From positions 1 to 12,777 of the forward strand of contig JADGRK010000035.1 in the NCBI GenBank assembly GCA_017880985.1: a DNA stretch of 12,777 nucleotides, in the 5' to 3' direction. Numbering within the stretch: position 1 is the stretch's first letter; the number at the start of each line of letters is the position of its first letter. The translations under genes were made by a program, and so were the position numbers. Positions 1 to 5,218 of this stretch are shown in pieces. This DNA is from Rhodoferax sp. (GTDB lineage Bacteria; Pseudomonadota; Gammaproteobacteria; Burkholderiales; Burkholderiaceae_C). The notes under the pieces are model-generated. The model saw nothing but the letters and a program-made list of their open reading frames with translations. It ran no database searches and was not told the DNA's origin.

Positions 1-778
1 AGATATTGTTCAGCAGATGGTCCTTGAGCAAGGGCTTTTTCAGTTCCTGCGCCAGACCACGAAAACGCCCCCAGTGATAGGGTACCGCGCCGCCACCGTG
101 CGGAATGATGAACTTCAGCGTCGGAAACTCCTTGAACAGATCGGAGGTCAGGCACTGCATGAAGGCGGTGGTGTCGGCGTTCAGGTAGTGGGCGCCGGTG
201 GTGTGAAAGCAGCTGTTGCAGCTGGTGGAGACGTGGATCATCGCGGGGATGTCGTACTCCACCATCTTCTCGTAGATCGGGTACCACTGACGGTCCGACA
301 GCGGGGGCGAAGTCCAGTGGCCACCGCTTGGGTCGGGGTTGAGGTTGATGCCAACGTTGCCATATTCCTTGACGCATCTTTCCAGCTCAGGAATACAGGT
401 CCTGGGATCCACGCCGGGGCTTTGGGGCAGCATGGCGACGGGAATGAAGCTGTCAGGGAACAGCTGCGCAACGCGGTAGCACAGTTCGTTGCAGATGGCG
501 GCCCAGGTGGATGACACATTGAAGTCGCCAATATGGTGCGCCATGAAGCTGGCACGCGGGCTGAAGATGGTGAGATCGCTGCCGCGCTCTTTCATCAGGC
601 GCAACTGGTTCTGCTCGATGGACTCAATCAGCTCGTCGTCGCTGATTTTGAGGTCAGCCACTTTGGGCATGCTGGCGGGGTCCTTGATGCCGGCAATCTG
701 CTGGTTGCGCCAGTTCTCCAGCGCCTTGGGCGCCGTGGTGTAGTGACCGTGACAATCAATGATCATGGGTTTTTTCAT
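1..778 (-). CDS. ligJ: 4-oxalomesaconate hydratase, LigJ/PmdE type (3' end beyond window)
   Basis: Zinc-dependent amidohydrolase-superfamily hydratase. It adds water to 4-oxalomesaconate to give 4-carboxy-4-hydroxy-2-oxoadipate in the cytoplasmic protocatechuate 4,5-cleavage pathway. I translated 259 residues from the minus strand; the frame runs open off the left edge, and the family is about 340 aa long. The N-terminus carries the HxH metal motif in DCHGH (His10, His12). A third expected zinc ligand is His182 in IHVSTSC. The stretches ERGSDLTIFSPRASFMAHH, NLNPDPSGGHW and FIIPHGGGAVPYHWGRFRG match LigJ as I remember it from Sphingobium SYK-6. The start at 778 is set by an AGGAG 6 nt upstream; the alternative Met5 would sit too far from it. 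It lies downstream of the solute-binding protein gene on the same strand, separated by 174 bp of structured DNA, so it may be co-transcribed. In Comamonas the same gene is called pmdE. Confidence 0.9.
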   Translation of the reverse strand, partial: MKKPMIIDCHGHYTTAPKALENWRNQQIAGIKDPASMPKVADLKISDDELIESIEQNQLRLMKERGSDLTIFSPRASFMAHHIGDFNVSSTWAAICNELCYRVAQLFPDSFIPVAMLPQSPGVDPRTCIPELERCVKEYGNVGINLNPDPSGGHWTSPPLSDRQWYPIYEKMVEYDIPAMIHVSTSCNSCFHTTGAHYLNADTTAFMQCLTSDLFKEFPTLKFIIPHGGGAVPYHWGRFRGLAQELKKPLLKDHLLNNI

Positions 779-784
779 AAGGAT

Positions 785-789
785 CTCCT
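785..789 (-). promoter_or_regulatory. ribosome binding site of ligJ
   Basis: AGGAG on the minus strand, with 6 nt before the ATG at 778. It selects this start over the in-frame Met5, which would be about 18 nt away. It is one of the few strong Shine-Dalgarno sequences in the window. Confidence 0.7.
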
Positions 790-870
790 GTGGATCAAGT
801 ATTCAATGCGCTCGCCACCAAGCAAGACCCGCAGTGCACGAGAAGCTCCAAGCGCGGAACGCCGTGGAAC

Positions 871-945
871 CGGCTTCGCCGGGCCACTGGCGTTGCCCCC
901 TTGAGGGGGGATGCGGCCACACGAAGTGGGCAAGCAACGGGGGTG
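871..945. repeat. hairpin-rich intergenic element between ligJ and the solute-binding gene
   Basis: The gap contains nested short palindromes: CGGCTTCGCCG at 871-881, CCCCC-TTGA-GGGGG at 896-909, and CCAC-ACGAA-GTGG at 917-929. GTTGC at 892-896 is complementary to GCAAC at 934-938. Such arrays resemble the G/C-rich intergenic repeats of Comamonadaceae, but that is from memory; no second copy is in the window. Lying between two same-strand genes, it could act as an RNA structure that uncouples their expression. It has no clean U-run for an intrinsic terminator. Confidence 0.45.
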
Positions 946-952
946 TTTTTCA

Positions 953-1663
953 TCATACCGGCTCCATGCCCTGGTGCCACTTGGCATCGGCCGCTTGCGC
1001 AGAGGCCATGAAATCGAGCAGGTCACGGGCGACTGGCGCCTGCGTCGAGCCGGCGCCTATGCCGGCAGAAAAGGTGGTGGTGATCTGGATCTCTGGCGGC
1101 AAGGGCCCTACCACGCTGATGCCCTGGACGTGGATCAATTCGCTGAGTTGTTGAAAGCCCAATTCGACTTCACCCCGCGCGACCAGCGTGCCCACCGGGA
1201 CACCGGGGGGCGCCTGGACAATGCGCTCGCGGATGATGTCGGCAATGCCCCAGCGCTCGAACAGCTGACCCAAGGCCACGCCGCTGGGCCCGGTGGAATA
1301 ACTGATGCTGCGCGCCGCCAGCACGGCTTGGCGTACTGCGTTTTCTGAACTGATATCGGGCTGCGGCGCTCCGGCACGCACCGCCACCGCGACGCCGCAG
1401 TGGACCAGGTCGACTTTGCTGCGCGCATCGATGTGACCCGCCGCAATCAGCTTGTCAATCGCGCCAGATGCCAGAAACACCACATCAAAAGGCTTGCCCG
1501 CTTGTACCCGTTTGACCGCGTCCACGCCTCCCACCGACTCAATGGCAATCGCACAGTCCGAGCGCTGTGCATACGCCGCCACCAGTTCGGCCAGCAGCTG
1601 GCGGGTGGCCATCGACGAGATACCCCGCAGGGTGGGTCGTGGCGAGGGAATAGCGGTTTGCAT
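953..1663 (-). CDS. ModA-like solute-binding domain protein without signal peptide
   Basis: A 236-aa protein with the type II periplasmic-binding fold of the ModA/SBP_bac_11 group. Beta-strand 1 and helix are in LRGISSMATRQLLAELV (about residues 12-28), then ESVGGVDAVKRVQAGKPFDVV (42-62). The ligand loop SYSTGPSGVALGQLFERWG is at 121-139, and the hinge-side GEVELGFQQLSEL at 164-176. The fold begins only about 11 residues after the first Met, and the N-terminus lacks any hydrophobic stretch, Lys/Arg start or lipobox. It therefore appears cytoplasmic, or the true start is elsewhere. Family members near aromatic-acid genes are often annotated as molybdate-binding-like, but the ligand here is unknown. 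It is transcribed towards ligJ and away from the lysR gene, so LysR control is likely. No clear Shine-Dalgarno precedes the ATG at 1663. No ABC permease or ATPase gene is nearby. Confidence 0.75.
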   Translation of the reverse strand: MQTAIPSPRPTLRGISSMATRQLLAELVAAYAQRSDCAIAIESVGGVDAVKRVQAGKPFDVVFLASGAIDKLIAAGHIDARSKVDLVHCGVAVAVRAGAPQPDISSENAVRQAVLAARSISYSTGPSGVALGQLFERWGIADIIRERIVQAPPGVPVGTLVARGEVELGFQQLSELIHVQGISVVGPLPPEIQITTTFSAGIGAGSTQAPVARDLLDFMASAQAADAKWHQGMEPV

Positions 1664-1769
1664 GGGCCGTATTTTGGCGGTGACTGACCGGGGTGATAAG
1701 CCGGCAGCGCCACTAGCAGCTATCTAAAATTGGCATAATTAGCCATCAGCTATTCACGAACCTGCCAAA
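1664..1769. promoter_or_regulatory. divergent control region with LysR-type dyad
   Basis: This 106-bp gap separates the outward-facing solute-binding gene and lysR, the usual place for LysR autoregulation and target control. The sequence shows a dyad TGGC-ATAATTA-GCCA at 1731-1745, centred on an AT-rich core as LysR operators often are; strictly it is T-N13-A, not the T-N11-A consensus. CAGCTAT occurs twice on the same strand, at 1717-1723 and 1747-1753, exactly 30 bp apart and flanking the dyad. The first is part of a repeat fragment (1708-1726). No convincing -35/-10 pair was identified. Confidence 0.45.
1708..1726 (-). repeat. fragment of the ATAGCTGCT repeat family
   Basis: On the minus strand these 19 bases match 16 of 19 positions of the repeat-like stretch inside ispD (read from 4828 leftward). 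They share the exact 9-mer ATAGCTGCT with the repeat after mfd. The fragment lies in the lysR control region and overlaps one of the two CAGCTAT boxes, so what looks like an operator half-site may instead be repeat residue. Confidence 0.45.
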
Positions 1770-2681
1770 ATGGATCTTAAACAACTGGAATACTTTGTGC
1801 GCGTCGCCGAGCTGGGCAGCTTCACCCGGGCGGCCATCGCACTGGACGTGGCGCAACCCGCGCTCAGTCGCCAGGTACGCCTGCTGGAGGTGGAACTGCG
1901 ACAAAACCTGTTGACGCGCAACGGGCGCGGCGCCCTGCCCACCGAAGCCGGCAAACTGCTGCTGGCGCATGGGCGCGGTATTTTGCATCAGGTCGAGCGG
2001 GCCAGAGAAGAACTGGGTCGGGTGCGTGGCTCGCTGGCCGGTCGTGTGGCGGTCGGTCTGCCCACCAGCCTGGCACGGCTGCTAACGGTGCCAATCACGC
2101 GCGCCTTTCGCCAGCAAATGCCCGATGCCACTATCTCCATCAGCGAAGGCCTGTCGGTGGCCATGCAAGAGTCACTGGTGAACGGGCGGCTGGACATTGC
2201 CGTGCTGTACAACGCCCAGCCCAGCACCGAAATAGAAATTGCCCCGTTACTGGAAGAAGACCTGTTGCTGGTACAGGCGCGCCCGCCGGGCCTGCAGGAA
2301 GATCCCTCACCCGGGCCGATTTCGCTGCAAGCCGTCTCTCAGTTGCCCCTGGTGATTCCAAGCCGGCCCAACGCCGTTCGCATGCATGTGGAGTCGGAAA
2401 TGGCCAACATTGGCTGCCGCCTGAAAATTGCGCTGGAAATCGATGGTGTATCGGCCATCCTCGACCTGGTGGCGGACGGCGCCGGCTACGCCGTGCTGTC
2501 GCGCAACGCGGTTGCCAATTCCGTGCGGCCCTCGGCGTTTTCGGTGCGGACCATCCACCAGCCGGTGCTGCGCACCAAGATATCGCTGGCCACCAGTTCG
2601 CTGCGCCCGGCAACGCTGACCCAGCAGGCCACGCTGACACTGATACGCCAGACGGCGGAACAGCTTGTCAAGCCCGCCTGA
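1770..2681 (+). CDS. LysR-type transcriptional regulator
   Basis: A 303-aa DNA-binding regulator. The N-terminal winged helix-turn-helix spans about residues 1-60, with LKQLEYFVRVAELGSFTRAA and the recognition segment VAQPALSRQVRLLE. A linker helix (about 62-90) leads to a LysR substrate-binding domain from about 92 (GRVAVGLPTSLARLL) to 296. Length and layout are typical. The domain style recalls the Nac/CatM-like branch of the family. It diverges from the solute-binding gene and ligJ, so it is the probable activator of protocatechuate 4,5-pathway genes (PmdR/LigR-like role), with a dicarboxylic pathway intermediate as a plausible co-inducer; that is inference from position. The ATG at 1770 is the only start that keeps the complete HTH. 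The upstream sequence has no strong Shine-Dalgarno. Confidence 0.9.
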   Translation: MDLKQLEYFVRVAELGSFTRAAIALDVAQPALSRQVRLLEVELRQNLLTRNGRGALPTEAGKLLLAHGRGILHQVERAREELGRVRGSLAGRVAVGLPTSLARLLTVPITRAFRQQMPDATISISEGLSVAMQESLVNGRLDIAVLYNAQPSTEIEIAPLLEEDLLLVQARPPGLQEDPSPGPISLQAVSQLPLVIPSRPNAVRMHVESEMANIGCRLKIALEIDGVSAILDLVADGAGYAVLSRNAVANSVRPSAFSVRTIHQPVLRTKISLATSSLRPATLTQQATLTLIRQTAEQLVKPA

Positions 2682-2786
2682 AGCGACTCAAGGCGAGTGA
2701 TCGACCTCAGCTCAAGATCCAAAACCGTCGCCTTTCCCGTGCACGCTCCTTAATTCAACAACAATTGTCTTCAAGACCTGACACCC

Positions 2787-3695
2787 ATGACTTCTTCATC
2801 CAGCCAACCCCTCCTGCCGCTCAAGGGCGTGCGTGTGCTCAGCCTGAGCCTGAACCTGCCGGGCCCGGCCGCCTTGATGCGCTGCCGGCAAATGGGCGCG
2901 TCCTGCGTCAAGCTGGAGCCGCCACCGCCTGCCGGTGCGGCAGCCGGCACCTCTGGCGACCCGATGGGTATGTACAACCGGCCCGCCTACGATGCGCTGC
3001 ACCAGGGCGTTCGCTTGGGCGTGGCGGACCTCAAGACCGAAAAAGGCCAGAAGACCCTGCACCGGGAACTGGCCAAAGCCGATGTGCTGTTGACATCATT
3101 CCGGCCGTCTGCGTTGAATAAATTGGGGCTGGACTGGAAAGGACTGCACCGGCGCTATCCGGCGCTGTCGCAAGTCGCCATTGTGGGTGCCCCGGGCGCG
3201 CGCGCCGAAGAACCCGGACATGACCTCACCTATCTGGCAGAGAACGATCTAATCGGCGGGCTCGATCTGCCCGCCACTCTGTATGCCGACATGGGCGGCT
3301 CGCTGATGGCCTCGGAAGCCGTGTTGAAAGCGGTGTTGCATCAACTGAGAAAAGGAAAAGGCAGCTACATTGAGGTGGCATTGTCCGAAGCCGCCGGCTA
3401 TCTGGCCTTGCCACGCACCTGGGGGCTGACCAAACCAGGTGCAGCCGTGGGCGGTGGCCACGCCGGTTACCGCGTCTACCCCTGCCGGGATGGCCGCGTT
3501 GCGCTGGCCGCGCTGGAGCCCCACTTTGCCAAAACCCTGTGTGCCGCAGCAGGGATTCAGAACGCCAATATCATGACCATGTTTTCGCCGGCCACCCACC
3601 AGACCATCGCCGATTACCTGCTCACCATGACGCGCCAGGCACTGGATGCGCTGGCCATCGAAAAAGACATTCCGCTCTATACGCTACCAAAGTGA
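2787..3695 (+). CDS. class III CoA-transferase / alpha-methylacyl-CoA racemase-like protein
   Basis: A 302-aa member of the CaiB/BaiF family, which moves or isomerises acyl-CoA thioesters in the cytoplasm. The N-terminal part LKGVRVLSLSLNLPGPAAL and VKLEPP (about 12-46) forms the CoA-binding Rossmann-like fold. LLTSFRPSALNKLGLDW (101-117) is the family's central motif. GHDLTYLAEND (144-154) and LYADMGGSLMASEAVL (165-180) align with the catalytic His and Asp regions of alpha-methylacyl-CoA racemase, giving candidates His145 and Asp168. The C-terminal beta region is GYRVYPCRDGRVALAALEPHF (227-247). The protein is shorter than the usual ~360 aa and lacks the normal tail with LGEHT-like residues. 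I think a short subfamily like this exists in Burkholderiales, so truncation is not certain. The substrate is unknown. It is on the same strand as lysR, 105 bp downstream, and convergent with ispF. Confidence 0.8.
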   Translation: MTSSSSQPLLPLKGVRVLSLSLNLPGPAALMRCRQMGASCVKLEPPPPAGAAAGTSGDPMGMYNRPAYDALHQGVRLGVADLKTEKGQKTLHRELAKADVLLTSFRPSALNKLGLDWKGLHRRYPALSQVAIVGAPGARAEEPGHDLTYLAENDLIGGLDLPATLYADMGGSLMASEAVLKAVLHQLRKGKGSYIEVALSEAAGYLALPRTWGLTKPGAAVGGGHAGYRVYPCRDGRVALAALEPHFAKTLCAAAGIQNANIMTMFSPATHQTIADYLLTMTRQALDALAIEKDIPLYTLPK

Positions 3696-3758
3696 TAGCT
3701 GCGTGAGAAAATGCGTTCAGCGTCGGCCATTGGCTCAACCCAACCTTTCGATCTCGAC

Positions 3759-4244
3759 TCAAGCGCCGGGCTGGCACAACAACACAATAGCGCGTGCTTC
3801 CATGGACTGCCCCAGGCCGACCGGCCCCATTTTTTCCGCCGTCTTGGCCTTGACATTGACCTGATCCACCTTCACCGTCAGTGCGTGGGCGATTCGGGCG
3901 CGCATGGCCGGGACAAAAGGCATCAATTTGGGCGCCTGCGCGATCACGGTGCTGTCTACATTGCCGATCTCGAAGCCTTTTTCGCGCACCCGGCGTGCCG
4001 CCTCGGTCAACAGCACCAGCGAATCCGCGCCCCTGTAGTTCTCATCAGTGTCAGGAAAGTGCGTGCCAATATCGCCCAACGCGACCGCGCCCAGCAAGGC
4101 GTCGGTAATGGCGTGCAACAGCACATCCGCATCCGAATGGCCGAGCAGGCCCAGATGAAACGGAATCTCCACGCCGCCGATGATGAGTTTGCGCCCAGCC
4201 ACCAGCGCATGCACATCCCAGCCCTCACCGATTCTGAAATTCAT
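3759..4244 (-). CDS. ispF: 2-C-methyl-D-erythritol 2,4-cyclodiphosphate synthase
   Basis: Fifth enzyme of the MEP isoprenoid pathway: it cyclises 4-diphosphocytidyl-methylerythritol 2-phosphate, releasing CMP. The protein is 161 aa, normal for this homotrimer subunit. It begins RIGEGWDVHAL, with metal ligands Asp10 and His12. LGHSDADVLLHAITDALLGA follows, with third metal ligand His44 and substrate-contacting His36. Other family blocks are ALGDIGTHFPDTD, GNVDSTVIAQAPK and VNVKAKTAEKMGPVG near the C-terminus. The ATG at 4244 is preceded by AGAAGG with 8 nt spacing. It follows ispD on the same strand across 104 bp, most of which is a palindromic repeat, so the two genes are almost certainly one operon, as in many proteobacteria. 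Confidence 0.97.
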   Translation of the reverse strand: MNFRIGEGWDVHALVAGRKLIIGGVEIPFHLGLLGHSDADVLLHAITDALLGAVALGDIGTHFPDTDENYRGADSLVLLTEAARRVREKGFEIGNVDSTVIAQAPKLMPFVPAMRARIAHALTVKVDQVNVKAKTAEKMGPVGLGQSMEARAIVLLCQPGA

Positions 4245-4281
4245 GTTATTCGCCTTCTATTGAAAGTTCCGTATTTTCCAA

Positions 4282-4343
4282 GACTGTCATTGCGGGCCTG
4301 ACCCGCAATCCATGGACGCCGGATCAGCTCCGGCATGACAGTC
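4282..4343. repeat. palindromic repeat element between ispD and ispF (copy A)
   Basis: A 62-bp element with perfect 9-bp inverted ends: GACTGTCAT at 4282-4290 and ATGACAGTC at 4335-4343. Inside are two hairpins and a central palindrome: TGCGGG-CCTGA-CCCGCA (4291-4307), TCCATGGA (4309-4316) and GCCGGA-TCAGC-TCCGGC (4318-4334). It starts 5 bp past the ispD stop and so lies in the ispDF transcript, where it would fold into a compact RNA. A clear relative lies inside mfd at 6252-6329. No transposase is associated, so it fits a non-autonomous REP/MITE-like element. Confidence 0.85.
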
Positions 4344-4348
4344 GGGGA

Positions 4349-5074
4349 CTACACCGCTGGTACGCGCGCTCGAAGCACTGCTTCAGCCAGCGCAAAATCT
4401 TCGGGGTAAGTCACCTTGAAGTTCTGCGCGCTGCCCGGCACCAGCTTCGGCCTGAAGCCCATGGCCTCCATGGCGCTCGATTCATCTGTCACCTTGTCAC
4501 CCGCCTGTTTGAGTGCGTCCATCAGGGCGCCGATGCGAAACATCTGCGGCGTCTGTGCCAGCCACTTATCACCGCGGTCCAGCGTTCCAGCCACCCGCCC
4601 TGCGACTTCGCTCTTGAGCGTATCCGGCAATTTGTGCGCCAGCAGACCGCCGACTTCATCTGCGGCACAGGCATCAATCAAGGCGCTAATTTGACCAGAC
4701 GTGATCAGACAACGCGCTGCGTCATGAACCAGCACCCAGTCATGCGCCGCGGCGCCTTGATCCAATAAGAACTTTAAGCCATTAAAAACACTTCCAGCCC
4801 TTGTCGATCCGCCACAAGCTGCTATCAAATAAGTAGTCTCCATCGATTCAAAAAAATCGTCATCTGCAGCGACAACCACGGCGATGTTGGTGATTCGGGT
4901 AACCCCGGCAAAAGCCGCCAGGGTGTGCATCACCATCGGCCGGCCGGCCAGCGGCTGGTATTGTTTGGGACCATTGGAGCCCGCGCGCGAGCCAATGCCA
5001 GCGCAGGGAAGCAGAGCCCAAAAGCGGGCCGGGGAGGAACTGTTGAAGGGGAAATTCGCGGGTTGATCAGACAT
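4349..5074 (-). CDS. ispD: 2-C-methyl-D-erythritol 4-phosphate cytidylyltransferase
   Basis: Third enzyme of the MEP pathway: it couples CTP to methylerythritol 4-phosphate in the cytoplasm. The protein is 241 aa. The nucleotide-binding loop ALLPCAGIGSRAGSNGPKQY (about 20-39) carries the catalytic Arg30 and Lys37. CGGSTRAGSVFNGL (87-100) is the ribose/base-contacting motif. WVLVHDAARCL (113-123) holds Asp118, and NFKVTYPEDFALAE near the end holds Lys220. About 19 residues precede the fold, as in other burkholderialean homologues. Codons for residues ~72-105 are markedly A/T-rich compared with the rest of the gene, and bases 4784-4827 resemble an intergenic repeat (separate entry), although the motif residues are preserved. 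No strong Shine-Dalgarno precedes the start. The gene is divergent from mfd and is followed by ispF. Confidence 0.96.
   Translation of the reverse strand: MSDQPANFPFNSSSPARFWALLPCAGIGSRAGSNGPKQYQPLAGRPMVMHTLAAFAGVTRITNIAVVVAADDDFFESMETTYLIAACGGSTRAGSVFNGLKFLLDQGAAAHDWVLVHDAARCLITSGQISALIDACAADEVGGLLAHKLPDTLKSEVAGRVAGTLDRGDKWLAQTPQMFRIGALMDALKQAGDKVTDESSAMEAMGFRPKLVPGSAQNFKVTYPEDFALAEAVLRARVPAV
4784..4827 (-). repeat. repeat-like stretch inside ispD
   Basis: Read on the minus strand, these 44 bases align without gaps to the repeat after mfd (8784-8827 minus) at 28 of 44 positions, including TAGC-GCTT near one end and GGCT-GA-G near the other. They encode residues 83-97 of IspD, including most of the GGSTRAGSV motif. 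The two sequences serve quite different roles, so the match is unexpected. It may be a repeat absorbed into the gene, or chance helped by a conserved motif. Confidence 0.4.
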
Positions 5075-5114
5075 GGGCTTGGCCCCATTCTAAAATGCCT
5101 GCAACCGCTACCTG

Positions 5115-5145
5115 ACACCCCCCGCTTCACTGCGTGGGGTGTTTT
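5115..5145 (+). terminator. intrinsic-terminator-like hairpin in the ispD-mfd gap
   Basis: ACACCCC (5115-5121) pairs with GGGGTGT (5136-5142), then after one mismatch CGC (5123-5125) pairs with GCG (5132-5134). The loop is TTCACT, and the T-run begins at 5142. Only on the plus strand does a T-run follow, so it would stop rightward transcription about 75 bp before mfd. No rightward gene precedes it. It could attenuate an mfd leader, end a small RNA, or block transcription coming from within antisense ispD. Confidence 0.45.
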
Positions 5146-5218
5146 GTATTTGTATTCTTAAACTCAACGCAAATCTATAGTTCGTCTGCAGGTCATTGCA
5201 GCCAGTCATCAACCCTAC

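Noticed and set aside
17..514. Plus-strand frame at the left edge
   Set aside because: Antisense to ligJ, which is supported by zinc motifs and a strong ribosome binding site.
3711..4301. 196-codon plus-strand frame over ispF and the palindromic repeat
   Set aside because: Antisense to ispF, whose motifs and ribosome binding site are convincing; part of its end is repeat sequence.
4282..4343. CRISPR repeat or tRNA at the hairpin-rich element
   Set aside because: There are no regularly spaced identical repeats and no cloverleaf or T-loop features; the nested palindromes fit a REP/MITE-like element. No tRNA, rRNA or CRISPR was seen anywhere in the window.
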